Part shown: positions 53,897 through 62,389 of the stretch, in pieces
How positions within the stretch are numbered: position 1 is the stretch's first letter
How the letters are laid out: each line of letters starts with the position of its first letter
NCBI RefSeq assembly: GCF_000607165.1
Contig: NZ_JFZG01000024.1
Location: forward strand, 963,360-1,027,359
From: Ralstonia pickettii
GTDB lineage: Bacteria; Pseudomonadota; Gammaproteobacteria; Burkholderiales; Burkholderiaceae
Length of the DNA: 64,000 nucleotides
Reading direction: 5' to 3'
Program-made: the position numbers and the translations under genes
The notes under the pieces: generated by a model
The model's database searches: none
Seen by the model: only the letters and a program-made list of their open reading frames with translations
Told to the model about the DNA's origin: nothing

Positions 53897-55732
53897 ATGA
53901 ATACCAAGAAGATGTCCACGCGGACAGCGATTTCGCTCGCCGTGCTGGCAGCAACAACGTCTGCAGCGCAGGCCTACGACTTCACGATGGGCACGGACGA
54001 GGCGGTGAAAGGCTCGCTGGTGAGCAACATCACAGCCGGCGTGGCAACGCGGACGAAGAGCCCGAGCTGTGCACTCACGGGCGATCCGAACGCAAACGGC
54101 TGCGGCGCTGCGGCCAACACTGACCAGTGGGGTGCCGGCGACAACGGCGATTTGAACTATCGCCGATGGAAGCCCTACAGCACGTACCTGAGCGCGACCA
54201 GCGAGCTGCTGCTGACGATGCCCAGCGAGGGGTTGAAGTTCATGGCGCGCGGCACGGGCATGTACGACTTCATGGCCAAGAACACCGAGCGCACGCCGCT
54301 GTCGAGTGATGCGAGGGCGCAGGTGGTTTATGACGCGCACGTGCTTGATCTATGGGCGCAGAAGGACTTTACCGTGGCGGATCAGAACGCCCACGTCCGT
54401 ATCGGCAACCAGGTCATCAACTGGGGCGAGAGCATGTTTGCCATGGGCGGTATCAACGCCACCAACTCGCTCGATGTCCAGAAGCTCCTGATTCCGGGCT
54501 CGCAGCTCAAGCAGGCGCTGCTACCTGCGCCGATGGTGAGCTTTGCCACGAATCTCTCGCATGGCCTCAGCACCGAGGCTTATTACCAGTTCATCTGGAA
54601 CGGCAACCGCATGCCGCCGGTTGGCTCCTTCTGGTCGGCGTCCAACGTTGTGGGCCGTGGTGCTGAGCCTTTCACCGTGAACACGACGAACTTCAATGCG
54701 AACGGCCCGAGTGCAGGCACGGTCGCAGGCCAGAACGGTTTGAACAGCCACGACCCGGGCACCATTGCGGCGATCAACAACGGCCTGGTCAATGGCGACT
54801 TCGCTGGCCCCCCTTCGTTCTCGATCGGGCTGCCGGTCTCCAACAAGCTGCCTTCGAAGTACAAGCCGCAATTCGGTGTGAAGTTCAACTACGTGCCGAC
54901 CTCCATCGACGCGAACTTCGCGTTCTACTACGAGAACTACACCGACAAGTCGCCCGTGTTGGCCTCGTTCGCGAACAACACGGCGCAGTGGTCGTATCAG
55001 CAGAATCGTCAGCTGTTTGGGATCAGCGCGAACTTCCCCGTCGGACCCTGGGCGGTGGGGACGGAACTGTCGTATCGCCCGCGCGACGCGGTGGCGCTTT
55101 CGGGCTGCTACGGCGCGGGCGGACCGATGGACCTGAACGTGAACCCGGCCGGTGTCGACTGCCAGCAGTGGGTGGACCGTAAGAAGCTGCAATTCGGCAT
55201 CAACGGCATTCTGGCGCTCACGCGCAGCGAATATCCGTTCCTCAAGATGATCGGAGCGGATTCGGCCTCGCTGACCGCAGAAGCGACGATGGTCTACTAC
55301 CCAGGCCTGGGTGGCAGCGTGACACGCACCGTCAACGGCGTGCAGGTCATGCAGGCGCCGCAGGCTGGTTATCTGACGTGGCTGAACAACAACTCGGGCA
55401 CGGGTTACCCCATCGGCATGCGGCAGGGTACGGCAGCCTCGGGCGGTGTGACGGTCGACTTCAACTGGACGTATGACGGCACGCTGGTGCCGGGCTGGCA
55501 GGTGACGCCTGGCGTGACATTCAACGCCGCGCTGTACGGCTACACGCCGACGTTCAACGCCAACTACATGCAGGGGGCGAAGTCCGCCAACTTCTACGTG
55601 CTGTTCAACCAGAACCCGACGGTCTGGCAGGCGGGCATCAACTTCACGGCGTTCTGGGGCGGGCACAACACGGTGGGCAATCCGTATTCGGATCGCAACT
55701 TCATCGGCGCATTCGTCACGCGCAACTTCTAA
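53897..55732 (+). CDS. DUF1302 family outer-membrane beta-barrel protein
   Basis: A 611-residue exported protein (ISLAVLAATTSAAQAYDF). It begins with EAVKGSLVSNITAGVATRTKSPS, has RIGNQVINWGESMFAMGGINATNS, the family hallmark, many aromatic strand-like segments, and ends in a typical outer-membrane phenylalanine (FVTRNF). The ATG at 53897 is preceded by GGAGG. DUF1302 proteins are thought to be channels for hydrophobic substrates. A paired DUF1329 gene precedes it. Confidence 0.92.
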   Translation: MNTKKMSTRTAISLAVLAATTSAAQAYDFTMGTDEAVKGSLVSNITAGVATRTKSPSCALTGDPNANGCGAAANTDQWGAGDNGDLNYRRWKPYSTYLSATSELLLTMPSEGLKFMARGTGMYDFMAKNTERTPLSSDARAQVVYDAHVLDLWAQKDFTVADQNAHVRIGNQVINWGESMFAMGGINATNSLDVQKLLIPGSQLKQALLPAPMVSFATNLSHGLSTEAYYQFIWNGNRMPPVGSFWSASNVVGRGAEPFTVNTTNFNANGPSAGTVAGQNGLNSHDPGTIAAINNGLVNGDFAGPPSFSIGLPVSNKLPSKYKPQFGVKFNYVPTSIDANFAFYYENYTDKSPVLASFANNTAQWSYQQNRQLFGISANFPVGPWAVGTELSYRPRDAVALSGCYGAGGPMDLNVNPAGVDCQQWVDRKKLQFGINGILALTRSEYPFLKMIGADSASLTAEATMVYYPGLGGSVTRTVNGVQVMQAPQAGYLTWLNNNSGTGYPIGMRQGTAASGGVTVDFNWTYDGTLVPGWQVTPGVTFNAALYGYTPTFNANYMQGAKSANFYVLFNQNPTVWQAGINFTAFWGGHNTVGNPYSDRNFIGAFVTRNF

Positions 55733-55795
55733 CGCGTTCGTGTCGGGCGGCGGCGCACGCGGTGCGCCGCCAGGAATACTTGAAGGGGTAGTGTC

Positions 55796-58156
55796 GTGTT
55801 GAATCGTCTTGTTGCGGGGCTGGAAAAAGCCTTCTTCGGTCACCGCGCGATCGTGCTGGCGGTGATTGGCCTATTCACTGCAGGCATGGCCGTGTTTGCC
55901 GTGCAACTGCGCATGGATGCCGGCTTCGAGAAGCAGATGCCGATCGGCCATGAGTACATCCAGACGTTCCAGAAGTACCGGAACGATCTGCTCGGGGCCA
56001 ACCGAATCACGGTGGTGGTGCGCGCGAAGAAGGGCTCAATCTGGACGCCGGAGGGGCTTACACGGTTGTACAACGTGACCCAGGCCGTCATTTACCTGCC
56101 GAACGTGGATCGCATCGGTGTGCGTTCGCTGTGGACGCCCAACGCGTTCGTCAACGAGATCACCGAAGAAGGCTTCCGCGCCGAGCCGATCATCTCGGGC
56201 AACATCACACCCGATCAGCTGACGCCTGAAGTCGTTTCTAACATTCGTCGCGCGACCACGCTCGGCGGCTACGTGGGCACGCTCGTCTCGCACAACGAAG
56301 ACAGCGCGATGATCACCGCGGAGCTCAATGAGCGCGACAGTGCAGGCAAGGTGCTCGACTACGTGGCGTTCAACCACACGCTCGAAGACAAGATCCGCAA
56401 GCCGTTTGAAGATGCCGGCTACGAGGTTCAGATCATCGGCTTCGCCAAGCAGATCGGTGACATTGCCGATGGCGCCAAGGGCGTGCTCGTCTTCTGCGCG
56501 ATCGCGCTGCTGCTGACGGCCCTCTCGGTGTACTGGTACTGCCATTCGGTGCGCTTCACGGTGCTGCTGATTGTGTGCTCGTTGAGTTCACTCGTCTGGC
56601 AGTTCGGCACGCTGCGGTTGCTGGGCTTCGGGCTGGATCCGCTCGCGGTGCTGGTGCCGTTCCTGGTCTTTGCCATCGGGGTGTCGCACGGCGTGCAGCA
56701 GGTCAACTTCATCGTGCGCGAGATTGCCCGCGGCAATAGCTCGTACGACGCTGCACGCCACAGCTTCAGCGGTCTGCTGATCCCGGGCGTGCTGGCCCTC
56801 GTGACGGCCTTCGTCTCGTTCATCACGCTGCTGCTGATCCCGATTCCGATGGTGCGGGAGCTGGCCATTACGGCCTCGCTGGGCGTGGCCTACAAGATCG
56901 TGACGAACCTGATCCTGCTGCCGGTGGCCGCCTCTTGCTTCAACTTCACGCAAGCCTACGCGCAGAGCGCACTCAAGCGTGCGGCTTGGCGCTCGGCGGT
57001 CCTGCGCCCGCTGTCCAAGGTGGCGCAGCCAAAGTACGCCGGCGTCACGCTGTTGATCACGTTGGTGGTGTTTGGGCTGGCGGTCTGGCAAAGCCGCGAC
57101 CGTGTGATCGGCACGCTGCAGCCGGGTGCGCCTGAGTTGCGCGAGGAAGCGCGCTTCAACCGGGATGCGACGTCGATTGCCGGCAACTACGACATGGGGC
57201 TCGATTGGCTGTCGGTGGCGATCGAGTCGAACGGCAAGGCGTGCGACAACCCGGCCGTCGGTTTGTATGAGGACGAGTTCACCGCCGCCATGCGCACCGA
57301 GCCCGGGGTGGTCTCCGCCCAGTCGTACTCGGGGATGCTGCGCACCTACAACGCGGGCTACAACGAAGACTATCCAAAGATGAACGTCGTGCCGATCGAC
57401 CCCGAGAACTACGGGGCCGTGTCGGTCGATGTGGCACGCCTGAAGGGCTTCATGACAGCCGACTGCAGCATGACGGCTGTCCATCTTTACCTGACCGATC
57501 ACAAGGCGATGACGATCAACCGGATCCTGGATGACATCAAGCAGTACCGCGCATCGCATCCGTTCCCGGGTATCAAGATCCGCCTCGCGGCGGGCAATGC
57601 CGGCGTGCTGGCCGCCACAAATGACGAGGTGGAGCACAGCGAGCTGCCGATGATGCTGTACGTGTACGCCGCCATCGTGATCCTCGTGTTCCTGGCTTAC
57701 CGCGACTGGCGCTCGATGCTGGCCTGCTGCGTGCCGCTGACGGTCGCCACCTTCATCGGCTACTGGTTCATGAAGGAACTCAAGATCGGCCTGACCGTGG
57801 CAACGCTGCCGGTGATGGTGCTGGCTGTCGGCATCGGCGTGGACTACGCGCTGTACATCTACAACCGCCTGCAGCGGCACTTGGCCGAAGGCGATCCGAT
57901 TGAACGGGCGATGGAGCGCGCGCTGGAGTTCGAGTGCGTGGCGACGATCTTCACTGCCATCACGCTGGCCGTTGGTGTGGCGACGTGGAGCTTCTCGGCC
58001 CTGAAGTTCCAGGCCGACATGGGCAAGCTGCTGGCCTTCATGTTCATCGTGAACCTGGTGATGGCGATGACCGCGCTGCCGGCGCTGGCCTCGGTGCTGG
58101 AGCGCTGGTTCCCCCGGCGCAAGCCTGCGCGTGCGCCGGGCCTGCTGAGCCACTGA
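55796..58156 (+). CDS. MMPL/RND-superfamily transporter
   Basis: A 786-residue inner-membrane protein starting at GTG 55796 (AAGGGG upstream). Two repeats, each with a membrane helix, a large periplasmic loop and a five-helix bundle (first bundle GVLVFCAIALLLTALSVYWY to VTNLILLPVAA; second MLYVYAAIVILVFLAYRDW to AMTALPALASV). The motif GIGVDYALYIYNRLQRHLAEG marks helix 4 of the MMPL/RND fold. No partner adaptor is seen; in this cassette DUF1302 and DUF1329 act with it, probably for uptake or trafficking of a hydrophobic compound. Confidence 0.93.
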   Translation: MLNRLVAGLEKAFFGHRAIVLAVIGLFTAGMAVFAVQLRMDAGFEKQMPIGHEYIQTFQKYRNDLLGANRITVVVRAKKGSIWTPEGLTRLYNVTQAVIYLPNVDRIGVRSLWTPNAFVNEITEEGFRAEPIISGNITPDQLTPEVVSNIRRATTLGGYVGTLVSHNEDSAMITAELNERDSAGKVLDYVAFNHTLEDKIRKPFEDAGYEVQIIGFAKQIGDIADGAKGVLVFCAIALLLTALSVYWYCHSVRFTVLLIVCSLSSLVWQFGTLRLLGFGLDPLAVLVPFLVFAIGVSHGVQQVNFIVREIARGNSSYDAARHSFSGLLIPGVLALVTAFVSFITLLLIPIPMVRELAITASLGVAYKIVTNLILLPVAASCFNFTQAYAQSALKRAAWRSAVLRPLSKVAQPKYAGVTLLITLVVFGLAVWQSRDRVIGTLQPGAPELREEARFNRDATSIAGNYDMGLDWLSVAIESNGKACDNPAVGLYEDEFTAAMRTEPGVVSAQSYSGMLRTYNAGYNEDYPKMNVVPIDPENYGAVSVDVARLKGFMTADCSMTAVHLYLTDHKAMTINRILDDIKQYRASHPFPGIKIRLAAGNAGVLAATNDEVEHSELPMMLYVYAAIVILVFLAYRDWRSMLACCVPLTVATFIGYWFMKELKIGLTVATLPVMVLAVGIGVDYALYIYNRLQRHLAEGDPIERAMERALEFECVATIFTAITLAVGVATWSFSALKFQADMGKLLAFMFIVNLVMAMTALPALASVLERWFPRRKPARAPGLLSH

Positions 58157-58169
58157 ACGAGAGACAGCC

Positions 58170-59141
58170 ATGATGAAAACGATCCTTACCAGCATCACGC
58201 TGTGCGCGGCTGCCGCAGTGTTTGCACAAACGCCCGCCGAAGGCACGGTCGCCACCTGGAGCGTCAAGCCCGCGCATACGTGGCCCGCGCCGACGCACTG
58301 CATGCTGCTGGACGCCACGCGCGCCGGCAAACGCATCGTCGCCGTGGGCGAGCACGGCATCGTTCTGCTCTCCGACGACGAAGGCAAGACGTATCGGCAG
58401 GCACACTCGGTTCCAGTGTCCGCCACGCTATCCGCTGTCTCCTTTGCCGATGAACAGCACGGCTGGGTAGTCGGTCAGTGGGGCGTGATTCTCGCGACGA
58501 GCGATGGCGGTGAAACGTGGCAAAAGCAGCGCATGGACACGGCCGTCGATCAGCCGCTGTTCTCCGTGCTTTTTACGAACGACCAGGATGGCATTGCAGT
58601 TGGGCTGTGGTCTTTGATGCTGCAGACCCACGACGGCGGTAAGACGTGGATGAAAACGACGTTGCCAAAACCCCCCGGGGGCGGCAAGGCCGACCGCAAC
58701 CTGTACCGCGTGTTTGCGGATGGCAAGGGCGCGTTCTACATCTCTGCCGAGCAGGGGACGGTGCTCAAGTCGGCCGATGGCGGCGCCACTTGGGATTATC
58801 TCGCAACGGGGGGCAAGGGTTCGCTGTGGTCGGGTGTGGCCATGCCAGATGGACGGGTTGTGGTGGGTGGTCTGCTCGGCAGTCTGTTCCAGAGCAGCGA
58901 TGGTGGGGCGACCTGGCAACCGTTGAAGGCCGAGACGAAGAGTTCGATCACCGGTCTTGTAGCGTCGGGTAACGGGTTCGTTGCGGTCGGGCTGGATGGG
59001 CTCGTGCTCAAGCAGCGTGAAGACGGCGCGCCGCTGGCGGTGGCACAGCGTGAAGATCGCCCAGCACTAACCGCTGCGGTGATCGGTGCGGGTGGCAAGC
59101 CGATTCTGTTTTCGAAAGAGGGCGTGCTTGCCGGCCTCTGA
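58170..59141 (+). CDS. YCF48/BNR-repeat exported protein
   Basis: A 323-residue protein with a signal peptide (ILTSITLCAAAAVFAQ). It consists of beta-propeller-like repeats with Asp-box patterns: SDDEGKTYRQ, TSDGGETWQKQ, THDGGKTWMKT, SADGGATWDYL and SSDGGATWQPL. Bacterial YCF48-like proteins are frequent companions of MMPL transporters in catabolic loci, and here the gene starts 13 bases after one. It may assist assembly or substrate delivery; the role is not known. Confidence 0.9.
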   Translation: MMKTILTSITLCAAAAVFAQTPAEGTVATWSVKPAHTWPAPTHCMLLDATRAGKRIVAVGEHGIVLLSDDEGKTYRQAHSVPVSATLSAVSFADEQHGWVVGQWGVILATSDGGETWQKQRMDTAVDQPLFSVLFTNDQDGIAVGLWSLMLQTHDGGKTWMKTTLPKPPGGGKADRNLYRVFADGKGAFYISAEQGTVLKSADGGATWDYLATGGKGSLWSGVAMPDGRVVVGGLLGSLFQSSDGGATWQPLKAETKSSITGLVASGNGFVAVGLDGLVLKQREDGAPLAVAQREDRPALTAAVIGAGGKPILFSKEGVLAGL

Positions 59142-59228
59142 GGCCAGTTAATGCGCACACACGTCTCCCCGTGTCTCCCGACATCGTCGAGACGGGTTCG
59201 TTATTCAACGAGGTAAGCAGGGGTTCAC

Positions 59229-60059
59229 ATGCATGTGAGAGAGCAGATGAAGCTGGAGCTGGCGCGCGATGGTGCCACCGTCGCCCGGGGCCTGTTTTCC
59301 CCCGAGCGCCTTAAGCGGATGCGCGAGGCGTTCGATTACGGGATTGCCCACCCCAGCCCGCAGCACGGCTACGCCTTTGCAGGCACGCCGGATGAGCATT
59401 TCAACGACTACGGCAACTTTGACAACCGTGATGTACACGTCGCGACGGTCAAAGCGTTGGGGCTCGATGAATTTGTAGCGTCGCTCTGGGATTCCGAGCA
59501 TGTGTGGTTCATCGGCGAGGAGCTCTTCATCAAGAAGGGCGGCAGGGCCGGCCGATCACCGTGGCACCAGGACACTTCGTACTATCCGTTCAGCGGGCCG
59601 CAGTTGCTCAACATCTGGACGTGCTTTGAGAAGATTCCCCGCAAGAATGCGCTAGAGGTCGTGCGAGGCTCTCACCTTGGAGCGCAGTACAACGGTACCT
59701 CCTACAACGACCCTAACGATCACACCAAGCCGCTGTGGGCCAACACCGATTGGCCTCTACTGCCCAACATTGAGGCCGACCGTGCAAAAGACCCAGCCTC
59801 GTGGGACGTTGTCTCCTGGGATCTGGAGCCGGGCGATGCGCTGTTGTTCCACTCGGGCTCGCTGCACGGCGGTGCGCCCGTGACCCCGGATTGCCCGGAT
59901 CGCCATACGCTGGTTTACCGGTTCTACGGCGACAAGCTGTTTTACCGGCCCCTGCCAACCGGGGGATGCAACTACGGCTACGACATCAGCAATCTCAACA
60001 ATCCGTCGCTGACGCCGGGCGAGCCGTTCCGGGCGCCTTACTGCACGCAGGTGCGGTGA
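59229..60059 (+). CDS. Phytanoyl-CoA dioxygenase (PhyH) family protein
   Basis: A 276-residue Fe(II)/2-oxoglutarate oxygenase. The iron ligands are visible: His113 and Asp115 in WHQDTSYYP and His213 in FHSGSLHGGAPV, with RHTLVYRF carrying the arginine for 2-oxoglutarate. Also FIKKGGRAG. It is the last gene of unit B, 87 bases after the YCF48 gene and followed by a terminator. It could hydroxylate the substrate before ring oxidation. The family covers very diverse substrates. Confidence 0.88.
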   Translation: MHVREQMKLELARDGATVARGLFSPERLKRMREAFDYGIAHPSPQHGYAFAGTPDEHFNDYGNFDNRDVHVATVKALGLDEFVASLWDSEHVWFIGEELFIKKGGRAGRSPWHQDTSYYPFSGPQLLNIWTCFEKIPRKNALEVVRGSHLGAQYNGTSYNDPNDHTKPLWANTDWPLLPNIEADRAKDPASWDVVSWDLEPGDALLFHSGSLHGGAPVTPDCPDRHTLVYRFYGDKLFYRPLPTGGCNYGYDISNLNNPSLTPGEPFRAPYCTQVR

Positions 60060-60199
60060 GGCAAGCAAAGGCGTCGTCTCGGCGGCGTGGGCCATCGCCA
60101 AGCCCCTTTAAACCAGCGAACACAGCAATCCGATGCGATTGAAAACGTACGCTGGTGACGTCTCCTAGATCCTAGCTTTGGTCTCCTCTGGGGTCTTTT

Positions 60200-60229
60200 G
60201 ATGCCGTGGCAGCACGGCATCTTTTTTTT
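60200..60229 (+). terminator. Rho-independent terminator of unit B
   Basis: GATGCCGTG / CACGGCATC with a four-base loop, directly followed by eight T. It lies about 140 bases after the PhyH stop and just before the converging tetR gene end. Confidence 0.93.
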
Positions 60230-60237
60230 GTCTTGCT

Positions 60238-61671
60238 TTACAGAACGTCGTTGGGAGCGATCCGCCCTTGCGCGATGAGCGCGGTCATCACCATGACCAG
60301 TTCGAACGCGCGGTCCTCGCTCACCGATTGATGCTGGGCGTCAAACCTCAGCACCGTGACGCCGTCCAGCAGTGCTGTGATGAGCGTTGCGCGAGCGAGG
60401 CATTCCCGCGCGGTTGCTGTCGCGTCGACTTCCCGGATGAGGTCGGCCCAGACCACCCGGTAGGCGGCATAGCCGCTTCTCACCTTTTCACGCGTGATAT
60501 CCGAATGCTGGGCCAGCGCCCACATCTCCGACCACAGCTGCTGCACCGCAGGAACACAGGTTTCCTCGAAGTTTTCTGCGGCAATTTCGAGCATGCGCTC
60601 CAGCGCCGGTTTGCCGCTCGGTTTGCCGATCTCCGAGTAACGGTCCAGATAAGCCTGCCCAACCGCTTCCATTGTCGAACGGAGCAAATCGTCATGGGTC
60701 GGGAAATAGTTCTGAAGCGCCGATGGCAGGGTGCCAAGTTCTCTTGCCACCCGTGCCAGGGTGAAATTTGCATAGCCTTCCGTCGCCAGCAGGTTGGCGG
60801 CGGTGGAGATGATCTCGTTGATCTTGAGCTCTCTGCGTTTGCCCTGGGCCGTCGGCCGGTAATGGAAGCTGTCTTGAGTCGACTGACGCGTGCGCAATTC
60901 CAGTAGGGCCGGCTGCAGGTACCCGTCAGATCCAAACACGCTGACACGGGCATCGCTACCGTCGTGCAGTGTGCGTGGACGACGAAGAGGTACCTCGCTC
61001 TGCAGCGTTGCGGCTGAAGCACTCACGACCATCTTGACGGCGCGCTTCGCAACACGAGCGAGCTCGACATAGTCTCTTCCCGGGTAATCGCCGTGGGATG
61101 CGAATAGCGTCATGCCGTCCATCTGCGCGCCGATCACGGCAGCACGCACCAGACATTCTTCGTGACTCAACGTGGGGTGGAGTTCCGACAACAACTTCGC
61201 AAAGATCTCTCGAAAACGCGCCTGCATATCGTCGAGCAGTTCTGCGACAAAGGCTTCATGCGAAGCGAATGCCCAGATCTCCACCATGAATTTCGGCAGA
61301 TCGGTTTCGTTGATGTTCTGGAAGATGCGATTGATCAGCGCGGAGCAACGTTGTGCCGCCCCCGTGCCCGGACGACTCGCAATCGCTGTGTAGTCCTCCA
61401 TGACCTGGCTCATATAGGCCGGGAGCACCGTGCGAAGCAATTCTTCTGTCGTTCGAAAGTAATACTGCAGATTTCCATGGGTGATGCCCATGCGATCCGC
61501 TACACGGCGTATTGCGAATCCGGCATAGCCGTCTTCTTGAAAGACCTGGCGCGCGGTATCGATGATCTCGCGAATGCGCTGTTCCCGATTGCGCCGTGTT
61601 GATGACCGCACGGCGGACTTGGCTCCCTCCGAATGGTCAGGGGTTCCTTGCTTGACCGCGCTGTTTTGCAC
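60238..61671 (-). CDS. Tandem-domain TetR-family regulator (two TetR units in one chain)
   Basis: A 477-residue protein holding two complete TetR modules. Module 1: REIIDTARQVFQEDGYAGFAIRRVADRMGITHGNLQYYFRTTEELL, then a ligand domain with FMVEIWAFASHEAFVAELLDD. Module 2: NEIISTAANLLATEGYANFTLARVARELGTLPSALQNYFPTHDDLLRS with LWSEMWALAQHSDITREKV. Usual TetR proteins have ~200 residues and dimerise, so this chain could act as a built-in dimer. The start is GTG 61671, with GGGAGAG six bases upstream; a TTG at 61707 is in frame but has no ribosome site. It sits between modules B and C and is the best candidate repressor of the regulon. Confidence 0.88.
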   Translation of the reverse strand: MQNSAVKQGTPDHSEGAKSAVRSSTRRNREQRIREIIDTARQVFQEDGYAGFAIRRVADRMGITHGNLQYYFRTTEELLRTVLPAYMSQVMEDYTAIASRPGTGAAQRCSALINRIFQNINETDLPKFMVEIWAFASHEAFVAELLDDMQARFREIFAKLLSELHPTLSHEECLVRAAVIGAQMDGMTLFASHGDYPGRDYVELARVAKRAVKMVVSASAATLQSEVPLRRPRTLHDGSDARVSVFGSDGYLQPALLELRTRQSTQDSFHYRPTAQGKRRELKINEIISTAANLLATEGYANFTLARVARELGTLPSALQNYFPTHDDLLRSTMEAVGQAYLDRYSEIGKPSGKPALERMLEIAAENFEETCVPAVQQLWSEMWALAQHSDITREKVRSGYAAYRVVWADLIREVDATATARECLARATLITALLDGVTVLRFDAQHQSVSEDRAFELVMVMTALIAQGRIAPNDVL

Positions 61672-61710
61672 GTTGACTCTCCCGTGGCTTATACAAAACT
61701 TCCGCAAATT

Positions 61711-61720
61711 ATAGGCCTAT
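61711..61720. promoter_or_regulatory. Palindrome ATAGGCCTAT upstream of tetR
   Basis: A perfect 10-bp palindrome 39 bp before the tetR start. It shares TAGGCC with the 22-bp repeats of the promoter modules and could be an autoregulatory site. Short, so chance is possible. Confidence 0.4.
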
Positions 61721-61914
61721 CCGACGGAATGGGAGAAACGTAGCTGCTTTCCCTCTGATCTTGCGCATAAGTCATGTCTGCTTGAGTGCGCAGGTCACAC
61801 ACCTCCGTCTTTAACTCGAATACTTGGCAGGAACAGTCCACGCCAACCTTGCGCTGCAAAACACTTTGGTTGGTGTGCCTAGCCATCCTGCGCCTTGCAG
61901 CGTGCGAAGTTGAG

Positions 61915-62044
61915 TCGGCTCGACAGCGTTTGCGTCTCCCTTGGTCGGTGTTTTCCCTAGTTTGCTTGCCCTTGAGTGTAGGCCGGTGCGCCGTTAATAT
62001 TAGGCCGGTGTAACGCAAATAAAGGGCCAGTAATACGCTCATGT
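61915..62044 (+). promoter_or_regulatory. Repeat-operator promoter module, copy C
   Basis: Same layout as copies A and B. GGTGTTTTCCCTA (61947-61959), -35 TTGAGT (61972-61977), 17 bp, -10 TAATAT (61995-62000), 22-bp repeats at 61979, 62001 and 62023, with a weak fourth at 62045. The leader to the FAD oxidoreductase is about 380 nt and contains a small frame. Confidence 0.85.
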
Positions 62045-62291
62045 AAGGCAAATGTAGGCCGCGCAATCAGGTGAAGGATTTCGTGCATCGCAGGGCTGGT
62101 TGCGTGCGCAATGCCTTCCAGGAAGGGCTGAACGGCTTCCCAACTTGATGGTGGAACAGAAGAAGGGCGGCGGCTCTTCTCTGTCGCTCGGCGCATGGGC
62201 GCCGGCTTCAACTGACGTGGAGCGCACCGCGGCGATTGATCCACGTTTGACCTTACCCAACCCACACCAGAAGAAGTCGTAGGAGGCAACC

Positions 62292-62378
62292 ATGGCAAAG
62301 CACCCCGTCGTCGTGCATGGAGGGATGAAAAGCTGCGAAGAAGCTGCGCTGGTCGCCCACATCTTGAGCAGGGATTGA
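62292..62378 (+). CDS. Possible small leader ORF (28 residues)
   Basis: ATG 62292 has a very good ribosome site (TAGGAGGCAACC). The peptide is MAKHPVVVHGGMKSCEEAALV, then AHILSRD. The stop lies 11 bases before the FAD oxidoreductase ATG, so translation may be coupled. I know no family. It may be a regulatory leader or the relic of a larger gene. Confidence 0.4.
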   Translation: MAKHPVVVHGGMKSCEEAALVAHILSRD

Positions 62379-62389
62379 GGAAATCCGAA

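Noticed and set aside
56588..58426. 612-codon minus-strand open frame opposite the MMPL gene
   Set aside because: Antisense of a strong MMPL coding sequence; composition (His, Arg, Gln, no hydrophobic periodicity) is typical of GC-rich shadow frames.
45737..62044. Reading the 22-bp repeats as iterons of a replication origin or as a CRISPR array
   Set aside because: Only three contiguous repeats per site with no spacers, no rep gene or DnaA boxes, and each set overlaps a core promoter with fixed geometry.
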